DNA of 30,808 bases from an uncultured Muribaculaceae bacterium (GTDB lineage: Bacteria; Bacteroidota; Bacteroidia; Bacteroidales; Muribaculaceae). Shown here piece after piece: positions 1-7,931 of this stretch (position 1 is the stretch's first letter; every line of letters begins with the position of its first letter). The DNA lies in assembly GCA_904502025.1 (NCBI GenBank), contig CAJGDJ010000025.1, positions 1 through 30,808 on the forward strand, written 5' to 3'. The notes beneath the pieces are model-generated. The model saw only the letters and a program-made list of their open reading frames with translations, made no database searches and was not told the DNA's origin. The translations under genes were made by a program, and so were the position numbers.

Positions 1-468
1 GGCAGGATAATAATTACCCAATCCATAAGTTGATGATGGATTTCTGCCTAACCACACATCTGAGGGATAAGCACTCATCGTGGTGCCATCGGCTGCTGTG
101 CCACTGTATTTCATCACATATTCCCACAATTGTTGGGTTACCTCATATTTGCCGATATAAAAGTCGCTCAAGGTTACTTGGTGAACCGGAGATTCTCTAG
201 AGTATGCGTCGGAATCATAATTTGAGGAAGAGCTACTACTTGATTGTGCTCCCATGGTGAAGGTGCCTCCCTCAACATAAACCATCTCGTCATATTCCAA
301 AGCCTTAAAAATTCCATCTTTTGTAAGATCTACTTTTACTTCAGCACCAGGGGTTTCAGTAGTTTGACCGCCGGGAGTTTCGGGTGCTTCTGGTTCATCT
401 TCACACGATACAAATCCAACCGATAGCATCAATACTGCTATCAAATTAAAAATACTCAGTTTTCTCAT
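1..468 (-). CDS. Lipoprotein with formylglycine-generating-enzyme (SUMF1)-like domain, N-terminal part
   Basis: The reading frame opens at an ATG at 468 and runs off the window edge, giving the first 156 residues. Residues 1-21 form a lipoprotein signal peptide ending FVS-C22. The acidic residues after Cys22 (EDEPE) resemble the surface-export signal of Bacteroidetes lipoproteins. A Pro/Glu/Thr-rich linker follows to about residue 45. From about 63 the sequence has SUMF1/FGE-fold hallmarks: VEGGTFTMG (65-73), ESPVHQVTLSDFYIGKYEVTQ around 91-111, then LWE and a downstream NPSS. A serine run (about 76-81) sits in the usual variable loop. Family members include sulfatase-activating enzymes, but many Bacteroidetes lipoproteins with this fold have no known catalysis. 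The cysteines needed for FGE activity would lie in the missing C-terminal part, so enzymatic function cannot be judged. The fold call is firm and the role is open. Confidence 0.85.
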   Translation of the reverse strand, partial: MRKLSIFNLIAVLMLSVGFVSCEDEPEAPETPGGQTTETPGAEVKVDLTKDGIFKALEYDEMVYVEGGTFTMGAQSSSSSSSNYDSDAYSRESPVHQVTLSDFYIGKYEVTQQLWEYVMKYSGTAADGTTMSAYPSDVWLGRNPSSTYGLGNYYPA

Positions 469-536
469 CGTTTTTTTGTTTTATGTTATTTTTATTTCAA
501 TTAATGTTAAATCACTTCTGGAATTTTATTCTTTTG

Positions 537-544
537 CAAATGTA
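537..544 (-). promoter_or_regulatory. Promoter -7 box for the SUMF1-like lipoprotein gene
   Basis: Reads TACATTTG on the minus strand, matching the Bacteroidetes -7 consensus TAnnTTTG, about 70 bases before the start codon. No clear -33 TTTG lies at the usual spacing. Confidence 0.5.
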
Positions 545-580
545 GTGGTTTTATTCTAATTTATCGCACACCAATAATAA

Positions 581-615
581 AAAACTCCGAGTCGTTTTTT
601 GCGACTCGGAGTTTT
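581..615 (-). terminator. Rho-independent terminator after the serine palmitoyltransferase gene
   Basis: A perfect 14-bp stem (581-594 with 602-615, core ACTCCGAGTCG) closes a 7-base loop and is followed on the minus strand by a T-rich run. It lies 26 bases after the stop codon. The A/T-flanked stem could also act in the other direction, but no plus-strand gene ends here. Confidence 0.9.
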
Positions 616-640
616 CGGGATATATAATCAAATTGTTTTA

Positions 641-1828
641 TTATGGTATCAAGCCATAAGCACGGAACACTTTTTGAATTTTTTCGAGTGCATAAGTAAC
701 TTGCTCTTTAGTGTGAGTAGCCATCATGCTGAATCGTATCAACGTGTCGTGTGGAGCAACCGCAGGCGAAACCACCGGATTGACGAAGATTCCTTCTTCA
801 AGAAGATCGCGAGTGATTGCAAATGTTTTCATATTATCACGGATATACAATGGAATGATAGGAGTAGAAGTATGTCCTATTTCGCAACCCATGTTACGGA
901 ATCCATCAAGAGCATAATTTGTGATATCCCAAAGATGTTCTTGCAATTCGGGTTCTTTCTCCATAATATCAATAGCGGCAAGAGCTGCTGCTGTTGATGC
1001 AGGAGTAATACTTGCAGTAAAGATATATGAACGAGAATGGTGACGGAGGAAGTTAGTGATTTCCTTATCACAAGCGATAAATCCACCGAGTGACGCAAAC
1101 GATTTACTGAATGTACCCATTATGAGGTCAACATCTTTTGTTACTCCAAAATGGTCGCAAGTACCACGCCCACCTTTACCAAACACACCGATACTATGTG
1201 CTTCATCAACCATCACAGTTGCGTCATATTGTTTTGCAAGTTCTACAATCTTAGGTAGGTTTGCAACATCGCCTTCCATAGAGAACACACCGTCGGTAAC
1301 GATAAGTTTCACTTTGTCGGGTGCACACTTTTGAAGTTGCTTTTCGAGCGACTCCATATCGTTGTGTTTATATTTCAATTTTTGAGAGAAAGCCAAACGA
1401 TGACCTTCGATGATTGAAGCATGGTCTTGTTCGTCCCAAAGAATGTAGTCTTCACGACCGGTAAGAGCCGAAACCACACCGAGGTTTACTCCAAAACCTG
1501 TAGAATAAATCATTACATCTTCTTTACCGATATATTCAGCGATGCGAGCTTCAAGTTTCTTGTGAAGATCAAGTGTACCATTAAGGAATGGAGATCCGGC
1601 ACAACCTGTTCCGTATTTGCGAGTTGCTTCAATCGCAGCTTCTTTAATACGAGGGTCGTTGACAAGACCGGTATAACAGTTTGAACCAAACATCAATACC
1701 TTTTTACCATCAATGATTACTTCACAATCTTGTTCGCTTGAGATTGCACGAAAATATGGATACACTCCGGCAGCTTTCGCTTCTTGTGGTGCAGTATATT
1801 TTGCAAGTTTAGCTTGTAATAGCTTCAT
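641..1828 (-). CDS. spt: Serine palmitoyltransferase (PLP-dependent alpha-oxoamine synthase)
   Basis: This 395-residue cytosolic fold-type-I aminotransferase probably condenses serine with a fatty acyl-CoA to give 3-ketosphinganine, the first step of bacterial sphingolipid synthesis. Visible family residues are the ring-stacking His in DHAS (136), the PLP-pyridine Asp in VDEAH (207-211), and the Schiff-base lysine in TFSKS (K242). The N-terminal pattern KLAKY...GVYPYFR and GTGCAGSPFLNGTLDLH match the Bacteroides serine palmitoyltransferase type as I recall it. The closest alternatives are 2-amino-3-ketobutyrate CoA ligase and BioF, which share the core but differ at the N-terminus. The gene stands alone, with its own promoter and a strong terminator. 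Substrate choice is inferred from family resemblance. Confidence 0.87.
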   Translation of the reverse strand: MKLLQAKLAKYTAPQEAKAAGVYPYFRAISSEQDCEVIIDGKKVLMFGSNCYTGLVNDPRIKEAAIEATRKYGTGCAGSPFLNGTLDLHKKLEARIAEYIGKEDVMIYSTGFGVNLGVVSALTGREDYILWDEQDHASIIEGHRLAFSQKLKYKHNDMESLEKQLQKCAPDKVKLIVTDGVFSMEGDVANLPKIVELAKQYDATVMVDEAHSIGVFGKGGRGTCDHFGVTKDVDLIMGTFSKSFASLGGFIACDKEITNFLRHHSRSYIFTASITPASTAAALAAIDIMEKEPELQEHLWDITNYALDGFRNMGCEIGHTSTPIIPLYIRDNMKTFAITRDLLEEGIFVNPVVSPAVAPHDTLIRFSMMATHTKEQVTYALEKIQKVFRAYGLIP

Positions 1829-1904
1829 AGTTTATTAATATAATGAAAAGTGGTTATAAACTATCTGCAAAGACAATCGACCTACGTCTCATTTTTGCAG
1901 GCTA

Positions 1905-1932
1905 CAAAGATAGCAATTTTTAACGAGACAAA
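1905..1932 (-). promoter_or_regulatory. Promoter of the serine palmitoyltransferase gene
   Basis: On the minus strand TTTG (1932-1929) is followed after 16 bases by TATCTTTG (1912-1905). The -7 box is perfect; the spacing is a little shorter than the usual 19-21. It lies about 77 bases before the ATG. Confidence 0.6.
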
Positions 1933-1989
1933 TCCTTTTTTAATAAAATATTTCCCCCGACTTTACCTCATATAATTCTTAAAAAATCA

Positions 1990-2023
1990 AAACGAGGCTC
2001 TACACGAATGTAAAACCTCGTTT
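1990..2023 (-). terminator. Terminator of the aspS / Nif3 / zinc-ribbon operon
   Basis: The outer stem AAACGAGG/CCTCGTTT (1990-1997 with 2016-2023) encloses a second small stem TACA/TGTA around a TTCG loop. T-rich sequence follows on the minus strand. It starts 23 bases past the last stop codon of the operon. Confidence 0.85.
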
Positions 2024-2046
2024 ATATATTCTTTTGTCGATTAAAC

Positions 2047-2808
2047 TTAATCTTTTACTCCGGCGAGTTCAGGGTCAATCATAATGCGACCGCAATACTC
2101 ACAAACTACAATTTTTTTATGCAACTTAATTTCCATTTGTTTTTGAGGTGGAATGCGGTTGAAACAGCCACCACAAGCATTACGTTGGATATACACAACA
2201 CCAAGTCCATTGCGTGCATTTTTGCGAATGCGTTTGAAAGCAGCTAAAGTGCGAGCGTCGATTTTTGGTTCAAGCATTTTAGCTTTTTCGCGAAGAGCTT
2301 CTTCTTCCTGACGTGTTTCTGAAACTATTTCATCAAGTTCCACTCTCTTTTCATCAAGAACATGTTGTTTATCTTCAAGTTGTTCTTGCGTAAAAGCTAT
2401 ATCGTTACTTTTTGCATCAATAATGCGAGCAAACTCATTTAAGTGTTTTTCGCATAGCTGTATTTCCAATGATTGGAATTCTATTTCTTTTGAAAGAAGG
2501 TCGAATTCACGGTTATTCTTTACAGTTTCTAATTGTTCTTTGTAACGTTCAATTTTGCTATGCGACTCGTTGATTTTTTCTTTTTCAACGTTAGTTTTGT
2601 GGCGTAGCTCATTGATTTCACTTTGATAGTTAGCAATACGTGTATTCAACCCTTCGATGCTATCTTCAAGGTCCTTTACTTCTAAAGGAAGCTCTCCACG
2701 AATTGTTTTAATACGGTCAATCTCCGACAAAATGGTCTGAAGTTGATAAAGTGATTTCAGACGTTGTTCCACTGATAATGTTTCGCTTTTTGACTTATCT
2801 GTAGCCAT
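2047..2808 (-). CDS. Coiled-coil protein with C-terminal C4 zinc ribbon (zf-RING_7/DUF164 family)
   Basis: The protein has 253 residues. Residues about 10-190 are rich in Glu/Lys/Leu heptads, predicting a long antiparallel coiled-coil hairpin. The C-terminus carries a C4 zinc ribbon with C212-x2-C215 and C236-x2-C239. This layout is that of the DUF164 family, known from the H. pylori HP0958 (FlgZ) and chlamydial CdsZ proteins; in Bacteroidetes the role is unknown, with RNA or protein binding often suggested. It starts 3 bases after the stop of the Nif3-like gene and is almost certainly translated from the same message. It ends just before a strong terminator. No motility or type III genes are nearby, so the helicobacter and chlamydial roles should not be transferred. 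Confidence 0.85.
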   Translation of the reverse strand: MATDKSKSETLSVEQRLKSLYQLQTILSEIDRIKTIRGELPLEVKDLEDSIEGLNTRIANYQSEINELRHKTNVEKEKINESHSKIERYKEQLETVKNNREFDLLSKEIEFQSLEIQLCEKHLNEFARIIDAKSNDIAFTQEQLEDKQHVLDEKRVELDEIVSETRQEEEALREKAKMLEPKIDARTLAAFKRIRKNARNGLGVVYIQRNACGGCFNRIPPQKQMEIKLHKKIVVCEYCGRIMIDPELAGVKD

Positions 2809-2811
2809 ATC

Positions 2812-3909
2812 TTACAAATAATTTATGGGATTTTTTTCTATATCTGAGTAATAAAGTGCAAAGTTAGGAAATTTTTCTTGAATTTCACGATAAAAAATGT
2901 TTTTTGTGCATTGCTCGCTTTCAAAATGACCAATATCCACAATAATTATATCATTTTTATAATCAACAAAATCATGATACTTCACATCAGACGTTATATA
3001 TACTTGTGCCCCTTTGGCAATAGCATTGCGAATCAAGAATGCCCCCGAGCCTCCACACATTGCTATTTTAGAAATTTCTTGACTATCTTCAGCAGTATTA
3101 CATCTCACAATTGGAGAATTAAATGCCTCTTTAATCTGAGATACGAGGCACGATAAATTCATCGGTGCCGGCAACAATCCTACAACCCCTGAACCTATCT
3201 TTTTCAATTCATTCTCTATCGCAATAAATTCGTAGGCAGGTTCTTCATATGGATGAGAATTTATCAACGCAATCTCTACCCTATTTTTCAGCCATCGAGG
3301 TAAAACTACATCAATTCTCGTTTCAGGTTCATGATGCACTTCTCCCACCTGACCTACAAATGGATTAGCCCCCGACAACGCTCTAAATGACCCATCACCT
3401 TGCACCGAGAAGCTACAGCAATCATAGTCGCCAATCATTCCGGCTCCGGCATTAAAAATCGCTGATTTCACAGCCTCACAATGAGCATTTGGCACCATTA
3501 CCGACAACTTTAGTAATTTTCCTTGTTGTGGTTCAAGAGTTTCAATATTCGTCACTTTTAAGCGTCGTGCCATTTCCCACGACACGCCATTTGTAGCATT
3601 ATCAATTGCCGTATGACATGAATATATCGCAACTCCGTTTTTTACTGCCTTCATTACCGTTTGCTCCACTTGCGAAGCACCTGTCAAACGTTTAAGCCCT
3701 TTGAAAATTAATGGGTGATGCGAAATTATAAGGTTACACTCACGTGCCACTGCCTCATCAACGATAGCCGGTGTAACATCAACACATAAAATTGCACCGG
3801 AACAGTTATCACCGTAATTACCTACTTGCAAACCACAATTATCATAATCCTCTTGCAGTGCGAGCGGCGCAATTTTTTCTATTGCCGATGTTACTTCTGC
3901 TATTGTCAT
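2812..3909 (-). CDS. Nif3-like dinuclear metal-center protein (NGG1p-interacting family)
   Basis: The protein has 365 residues, the long form of the family, in which a PII/CutA-like domain (about 125-230) is inserted between the two Nif3 halves. The metal-site motifs are present: DNCGLQVG (23-30), SHHPLIFKG (63-71, His64/His65) and near the C-terminus DIGHFESE (His328, Glu332). Members bind two metal ions. They have been annotated as GTP cyclohydrolase I type 2, but the true reaction is not established for most. The gene lies 11 bases after aspS and 3 bases before the zinc-ribbon gene. Pairing with a zinc-ribbon coiled-coil gene recurs in Bacteroidetes, to my knowledge, and suggests a linked function. 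Family call is firm, activity unknown. Confidence 0.88.
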   Translation of the reverse strand: MTIAEVTSAIEKIAPLALQEDYDNCGLQVGNYGDNCSGAILCVDVTPAIVDEAVARECNLIISHHPLIFKGLKRLTGASQVEQTVMKAVKNGVAIYSCHTAIDNATNGVSWEMARRLKVTNIETLEPQQGKLLKLSVMVPNAHCEAVKSAIFNAGAGMIGDYDCCSFSVQGDGSFRALSGANPFVGQVGEVHHEPETRIDVVLPRWLKNRVEIALINSHPYEEPAYEFIAIENELKKIGSGVVGLLPAPMNLSCLVSQIKEAFNSPIVRCNTAEDSQEISKIAMCGGSGAFLIRNAIAKGAQVYITSDVKYHDFVDYKNDIIIVDIGHFESEQCTKNIFYREIQEKFPNFALYYSDIEKNPINYL

Positions 3910-3920
3910 TTTGTTTTTTT

Positions 3921-5684
3921 TTATTTTTCTTCTTGAGGCAGAACAACGTCAATCGACAACTCTTTGAGTTGTGCGTCATCAATTGTTGATGGAGCGTCGA
4001 TCATCATATCGCGTCCTGAGTTATTTTTAGGGAATGCTATAACATCGCGAATTGAGTCGAGACCTGCAAGAATTGACACAAAACGGTCGAAACCGAATGC
4101 CAATCCTCCATGAGGAGGTGCTCCATATTTGAAGGCATTCATCAAGAAACCAAATTTATATTGAGCATCTTCTTCAGTAAGACCAAGCAACTTAAACATC
4201 TTATCTTGAAGTTGAGCATCGTGAATACGAATACTACCGCCTCCAAGCTCGTTACCATTGACAATCATATCGTAGGCTGTAGCACGCACTTCACCTGTTG
4301 CTGTATCAAGTTTGTCAAAATCTTCTGCATTTGGCGAAGTGAATGGGTGGTGCATTGCATAATAGCGTTGTGTTTCTTCGTCCCACTCAAACAACGGGAA
4401 GTCAACAACCCATAGACATGAGAATTTTTGAGGATCACGCAAACCGAGTTGGTTACCCATTTCAAGACGCAATTCGCAAAGTTGCTTGCGAGTTTTTGCT
4501 GTAGGACCGGCAAGTATTAAAATCAAGTCGCCGGGGTTAGCATTACAACGCTCTGCCCATACACGTAGCTCATCTTCGGTATAGAATTTTGACACCGAAC
4601 TTTTGATTGAGCCATCTTCTTCAACTTTAACCCACATCATACCATTTGCCCCGATTTGTGGACGTTTCACAAAGTCGGTCAATTGGTCGAGTTGCTTGCG
4701 AGTGTAAGAAGCACAACCCGGAGCACAAATAGCACCCACATATTCAGCATCATCAAGCACTGCAAAGCCCTTACCCATTGTTAAATCTTTGATTTCAACA
4801 AACTTCATTTCAAAACGGGTATCAGGCTTATCGCAACCATAATATTTCATTGCATCAGCCCATGTCATTCGTGGGAATGGGTCAACAAAATCTATATCTT
4901 TTACATATTTGAAAATATGTTTTACCAATCCTTCAAACATTTGAAGCACATCTTCTTGCTCCACAAACGACATTTCACAGTCGATTTGAGTAAATTCGGG
5001 TTGACGATCGGCACGAAGATCTTCATCACGGAAACATTTTACAATTTGGAAATAACGGTCAAAGCCACTAACCATCAACAATTGTTTGAATGTTTGTGGC
5101 GACTGTGGCAACGCATAAAATTCTCCCGGATTCATACGTGAAGGCACCACAAAGTCGCGAGCTCCTTCGGGTGTCGATTTTATCAACACCGGTGTTTCTA
5201 CTTCAATAAATCCTTTTTCATCAAGATAACGACGAATCTCAAATGCCATCTTATGACGCAATTCAAGATTGCGACGCACTGCAGGACGGCGTAAATCCAA
5301 ATATCTATATTTCATTCGCAAGTCATCACCTCCATCGGTATCATCTTCGATTGTAAATGGAGGAACTTCCGATTTATTTAACACCTTCAAATCGGTCGCG
5401 ATTATCTCAATATCTCCTGTGGGCAAATTAGCATTTTTACTTGAACGCTCTGCCACTGTTCCGGTTACTTGAATCACAAATTCGCGACCAAGATGGTTGG
5501 CTGCTTCACATAGAGTTGCATTAGTTTCATTGTTAAAAACAACTTGTGTTACACCATATCTATCACGCATATCAACAAAGGTCATTCCACCCATTTTGCG
5601 TGCACGTTGCACCCAACCGGCAAGTGTTACTTTTGTCCCGGCATCACTTATGCGGAGCTCTCCGCAAGTTTTACTTCTAAACAT
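3921..5684 (-). CDS. aspS: Aspartyl-tRNA synthetase
   Basis: This 587-residue class II synthetase charges tRNA-Asp with aspartate. Domain order is an OB-fold anticodon-binding domain (about 1-105), the catalytic core, the bacterial GAD insertion (about 290-415) and the end of the core. Motif 2 is visible as FRDEDLRADRQPEFTQID (218-235) and motif 3 as GLAFGFDRF (527-535). The length matches bacterial-type AspRS (about 580-600). The start MFRSKTCGEL is the usual N-terminus of the family. It leads an operon with the Nif3-like and zinc-ribbon genes. There is no T-box leader upstream. Confidence 0.98.
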   Translation of the reverse strand: MFRSKTCGELRISDAGTKVTLAGWVQRARKMGGMTFVDMRDRYGVTQVVFNNETNATLCEAANHLGREFVIQVTGTVAERSSKNANLPTGDIEIIATDLKVLNKSEVPPFTIEDDTDGGDDLRMKYRYLDLRRPAVRRNLELRHKMAFEIRRYLDEKGFIEVETPVLIKSTPEGARDFVVPSRMNPGEFYALPQSPQTFKQLLMVSGFDRYFQIVKCFRDEDLRADRQPEFTQIDCEMSFVEQEDVLQMFEGLVKHIFKYVKDIDFVDPFPRMTWADAMKYYGCDKPDTRFEMKFVEIKDLTMGKGFAVLDDAEYVGAICAPGCASYTRKQLDQLTDFVKRPQIGANGMMWVKVEEDGSIKSSVSKFYTEDELRVWAERCNANPGDLILILAGPTAKTRKQLCELRLEMGNQLGLRDPQKFSCLWVVDFPLFEWDEETQRYYAMHHPFTSPNAEDFDKLDTATGEVRATAYDMIVNGNELGGGSIRIHDAQLQDKMFKLLGLTEEDAQYKFGFLMNAFKYGAPPHGGLAFGFDRFVSILAGLDSIRDVIAFPKNNSGRDMMIDAPSTIDDAQLKELSIDVVLPQEEK

Positions 5685-5784
5685 ATCTGTGTATTGAAAT
5701 AATAAAACGTTTTATTTTTAGGGATATTTACAAACATCTATTTACTGCATTTGCACAATAACCCCTATTTGATGAAATTTTGTG

Positions 5785-5792
5785 TAAAGTTA
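5785..5792 (-). promoter_or_regulatory. Possible -7 box for the aspS operon
   Basis: Reads TAACTTTA on the minus strand, one mismatch from TAnnTTTG, about 100 bases before the aspS start. No better match exists between aspS and the gene upstream, and the -33 region is weak. Confidence 0.35.
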
Positions 5793-5840
5793 CAACATTT
5801 CATCGAATTAACGCATATTTATATCACTTTTTATAGCACA

Positions 5841-6188
5841 TTACCACCTGCCAAGCATCTTTTTGATTTTTTCCATAAAGGTTTGTGGTTGTGGCTTTAT
5901 GTGTACATTTTGTTCCGGCTCATACTTATCAAGAAAAAGTATCGATGAATGAAACACTATAGCTATAGTTTTTTCAAAATTCACAATCCCATGAACTCTT
6001 GATAATGCTATTTTATGAAACAACGATGTGGGCTCAATGCTATTTATCACGATTTTATCATCAACAATCTCAATGCCATGAGTTTCGCCTACTGCATCAA
6101 ACAACAATCCCACCTGCAAGCAATCGATGCTTTTAGGCTTCTTGCGATACTTCCTATAAACTTCCTTTATTACTTCTTTGGTTATCAT
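5841..6188 (-). CDS. Hypothetical protein, 115 residues
   Basis: I do not recognise this protein. It begins at ATG 6188; a GTG two codons upstream is in frame but less likely. The N-terminus (ITKEVIKEVYRKYRKKPKS) is basic and helical. A mixed alpha/beta middle follows (LQVGLLFDAVGETHGIEIVDD, FHKIALSRVHGIVNF, IAIVFHSSILFLD), and a basic tail ends KIKKMLGRW. There is no signal peptide or membrane segment. It is a single gene with its own -7 box, between nhaD and the aspS operon. Normal base composition and a clean frame support a real small protein, probably restricted to Bacteroidales. I can offer no function. Confidence 0.65.
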   Translation of the reverse strand: MITKEVIKEVYRKYRKKPKSIDCLQVGLLFDAVGETHGIEIVDDKIVINSIEPTSLFHKIALSRVHGIVNFEKTIAIVFHSSILFLDKYEPEQNVHIKPQPQTFMEKIKKMLGRW

Positions 6189-6257
6189 AAGCACGTATTT
6201 TTATAAAAACATGACAATTTACGCAGGCTTTCACACCTCATTACATCTTATTAACAA

Positions 6258-6265
6258 CAAAGATA
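6258..6265 (-). promoter_or_regulatory. -7 box of the small hypothetical gene
   Basis: Reads TATCTTTG on the minus strand, a perfect TAnnTTTG, about 70 bases before the ATG. The -33 element is not obvious. Confidence 0.5.
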
Positions 6266-6292
6266 TATTTTTAGTTCAAAAAATCATAAAAA

Positions 6293-6323
6293 AATGTGGA
6301 CATTCCTAATTAACGTCCACATT
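6293..6323 (-). terminator. Terminator of nhaD
   Basis: A 9-bp stem (6293-6301 with 6315-6323, AATGTGGAC/GTCCACATT) with a 13-base loop, followed on the minus strand by TTTTTTT. It is 28 bases past the nhaD stop. Confidence 0.85.
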
Positions 6324-6350
6324 CTTATATTTATATCATCTTAAATTGAA

Positions 6351-7688
6351 TCATAACGCAAACAATAATGATTCTAAATATACCACGGCGACACCGGCTA
6401 CATAACCAAGCAATGCCAACAAAGATACATTTTTAAGATACCAAAAGAAACTGATTTTCTCCAGCCCCATTGCTATCACACCGGCAGCCGAACCGATTAT
6501 TAATATACTGCCTCCAACACCGGCACAATATGTGAGCAACAGCCAAAACAATCCGTCGGTAGCAAATGCTTGTGCATAAACCGGATCAGCACTTATAGCA
6601 ATCATTTCAGGTGTTGCAATTGGATACATTCCCATACAACCTGCCACCAATGGAACATTATCAACTATTGAAGATAAGATTCCTACCGATGACGCTATTG
6701 TAAACACTTCATGCACATTTTCATCAAGGTATGTTGCTAACGAACCAAGAATTCCGGCACTTTGCAATCCTGCCACCGACATCAATATCCCCAAGAAAAA
6801 CAATATCGTGGGCATATCAATATGTTCTAACACCTTTGATACTCGGTTTTTATTCTCTTCTTCCAATTCACGTTTACGACCATATACAATTTCGGTTATA
6901 ACCCAAAGAACTCCAAGCACCATCATTATTGCCACGTATGGAGGCAATCCGGTCAATGTTTTTATTACCGGGACAGAGAGCAAGCCTAACACACCTACAT
7001 TAAAAATTCCACGGCTAAAACGTTGTCCAACGCCCGGTGGTAATCGTAATTCCAATGGTTGAGATGAAAATTTATTTTCTTTATCCTTTCTAAATCTAAA
7101 AGAAACTATCAATAGTGGTATTAGCAATGACACCAAACATGGCAAAATCAAATATACCACCAACGGAACTGTTGTAACATTTCCTCGCATCCACAACATA
7201 ATGGTTGTAACATCTCCAATAGGCGACCATGCCCCACCACTATTCGCTGCAAGTATTATAATTCCTGAAAAAAGCCACCTATCGGTTTTATCTTGAATCA
7301 ATCGGCGAAGCATCATCACCATCACTATAGTAGTGGTCATATTATCCAACACTGCCGACATAAAAAATGTTATAACTGCAATTAACCACAACAACATAAG
7401 TTTTCTGCGAGTGGTAATATGCCTTGTTATTACATAAAAACCGCCATGGGAGTCAATTAAATCAACAATAGTCATAGCTCCAATAAGAAATACCAATGTC
7501 TCACAGGTACTCCCTATATGTTCTAACAGTTCTGCCCCAACATTTCCACTTCCCGAAAATATCGAATATACCGACCATATAAGCCCAAACATAACCAACG
7601 CAGTGGCTGCTTTGTCAATTTTCAATTTATGTTCCATAGCTATGCACGCATAACCAAGAACAAAGATTGCTATAATTGCAGTAATCAT
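6351..7688 (-). CDS. nhaD: Na+/H+ antiporter, NhaD type
   Basis: The protein has 445 residues and is a very hydrophobic inner-membrane protein of the ion transporter (IT) superfamily, with about 11-13 predicted membrane spans. The half-site motifs LDNMTTTIVMVMMLRR (about 114-129) and AANSGGAWSPIGDVTTIMLW (about 147-166), and a second DNVPLVAG in the C-terminal half, are those of NhaD. NhaD proteins exchange Na+ (or Li+) for H+. The gene has its own terminator and -7 box, so it is not in the neighbouring decarboxylase operon, but it sits directly downstream of that Na+ pump. The two would close a Na+/H+ cycle. An ArsB or CitMHS transporter is a less likely reading, because the paired SGGAWSPIGDVTT and DNM motifs fit NhaD. 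Confidence 0.9.
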   Translation of the reverse strand: MITAIIAIFVLGYACIAMEHKLKIDKAATALVMFGLIWSVYSIFSGSGNVGAELLEHIGSTCETLVFLIGAMTIVDLIDSHGGFYVITRHITTRRKLMLLWLIAVITFFMSAVLDNMTTTIVMVMMLRRLIQDKTDRWLFSGIIILAANSGGAWSPIGDVTTIMLWMRGNVTTVPLVVYLILPCLVSLLIPLLIVSFRFRKDKENKFSSQPLELRLPPGVGQRFSRGIFNVGVLGLLSVPVIKTLTGLPPYVAIMMVLGVLWVITEIVYGRKRELEEENKNRVSKVLEHIDMPTILFFLGILMSVAGLQSAGILGSLATYLDENVHEVFTIASSVGILSSIVDNVPLVAGCMGMYPIATPEMIAISADPVYAQAFATDGLFWLLLTYCAGVGGSILIIGSAAGVIAMGLEKISFFWYLKNVSLLALLGYVAGVAVVYLESLLFAL

Positions 7689-7812
7689 TGTTTTATTAAA
7701 ATAAAATGTATTAAGTCATTAATGGATTTTTAGCAACAGCCCCGATTTAAGGTTAATTAAACACTAATTTAAGGCACTTCTTTATCAATAAATCGCCATC
7801 CATTTTCAACTG

Positions 7813-7820
7813 CAAAAATA
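7813..7820 (-). promoter_or_regulatory. -7 box of nhaD
   Basis: Reads TATTTTTG on the minus strand, a perfect TAnnTTTG, about 125 bases before the start codon. A TTTG lies upstream at 7836-7833, but only 12 bases away, so the -33 element is uncertain. Confidence 0.45.
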
Positions 7821-7880
7821 CAAAAATTTCAGCAAAGAAATTCGCTTTTATTCTACTTTTTACTATGCTTAAAAACACAA

Positions 7881-7909
7881 AAAGTGGGCACGACTCACAT
7901 GCCCACTTT
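7881..7909 (-). terminator. Terminator of the methylmalonyl-CoA decarboxylase operon
   Basis: A perfect 10-bp stem AAAGTGGGCA/TGCCCACTTT (7881-7890 with 7900-7909), 9-base loop, then TTTTGTGTTTTT on the minus strand. It starts 22 bases after the mmdB stop. Confidence 0.92.
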
Positions 7910-7931
7910 AATAAAATATAATCACTTTAGA

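Noticed and set aside
641..1828. 2-amino-3-ketobutyrate CoA ligase or BioF
   Set aside because: Shared core, but the N-terminal pattern and the SNCYTGL and GTGCAGSPFLNGT segments fit Bacteroidetes serine palmitoyltransferase better, and no tdh or bio genes are nearby.
6189..6194. GTG start of the small hypothetical protein at 6194
   Set aside because: An ATG two codons downstream is in frame and more likely; nothing supports the GTG.
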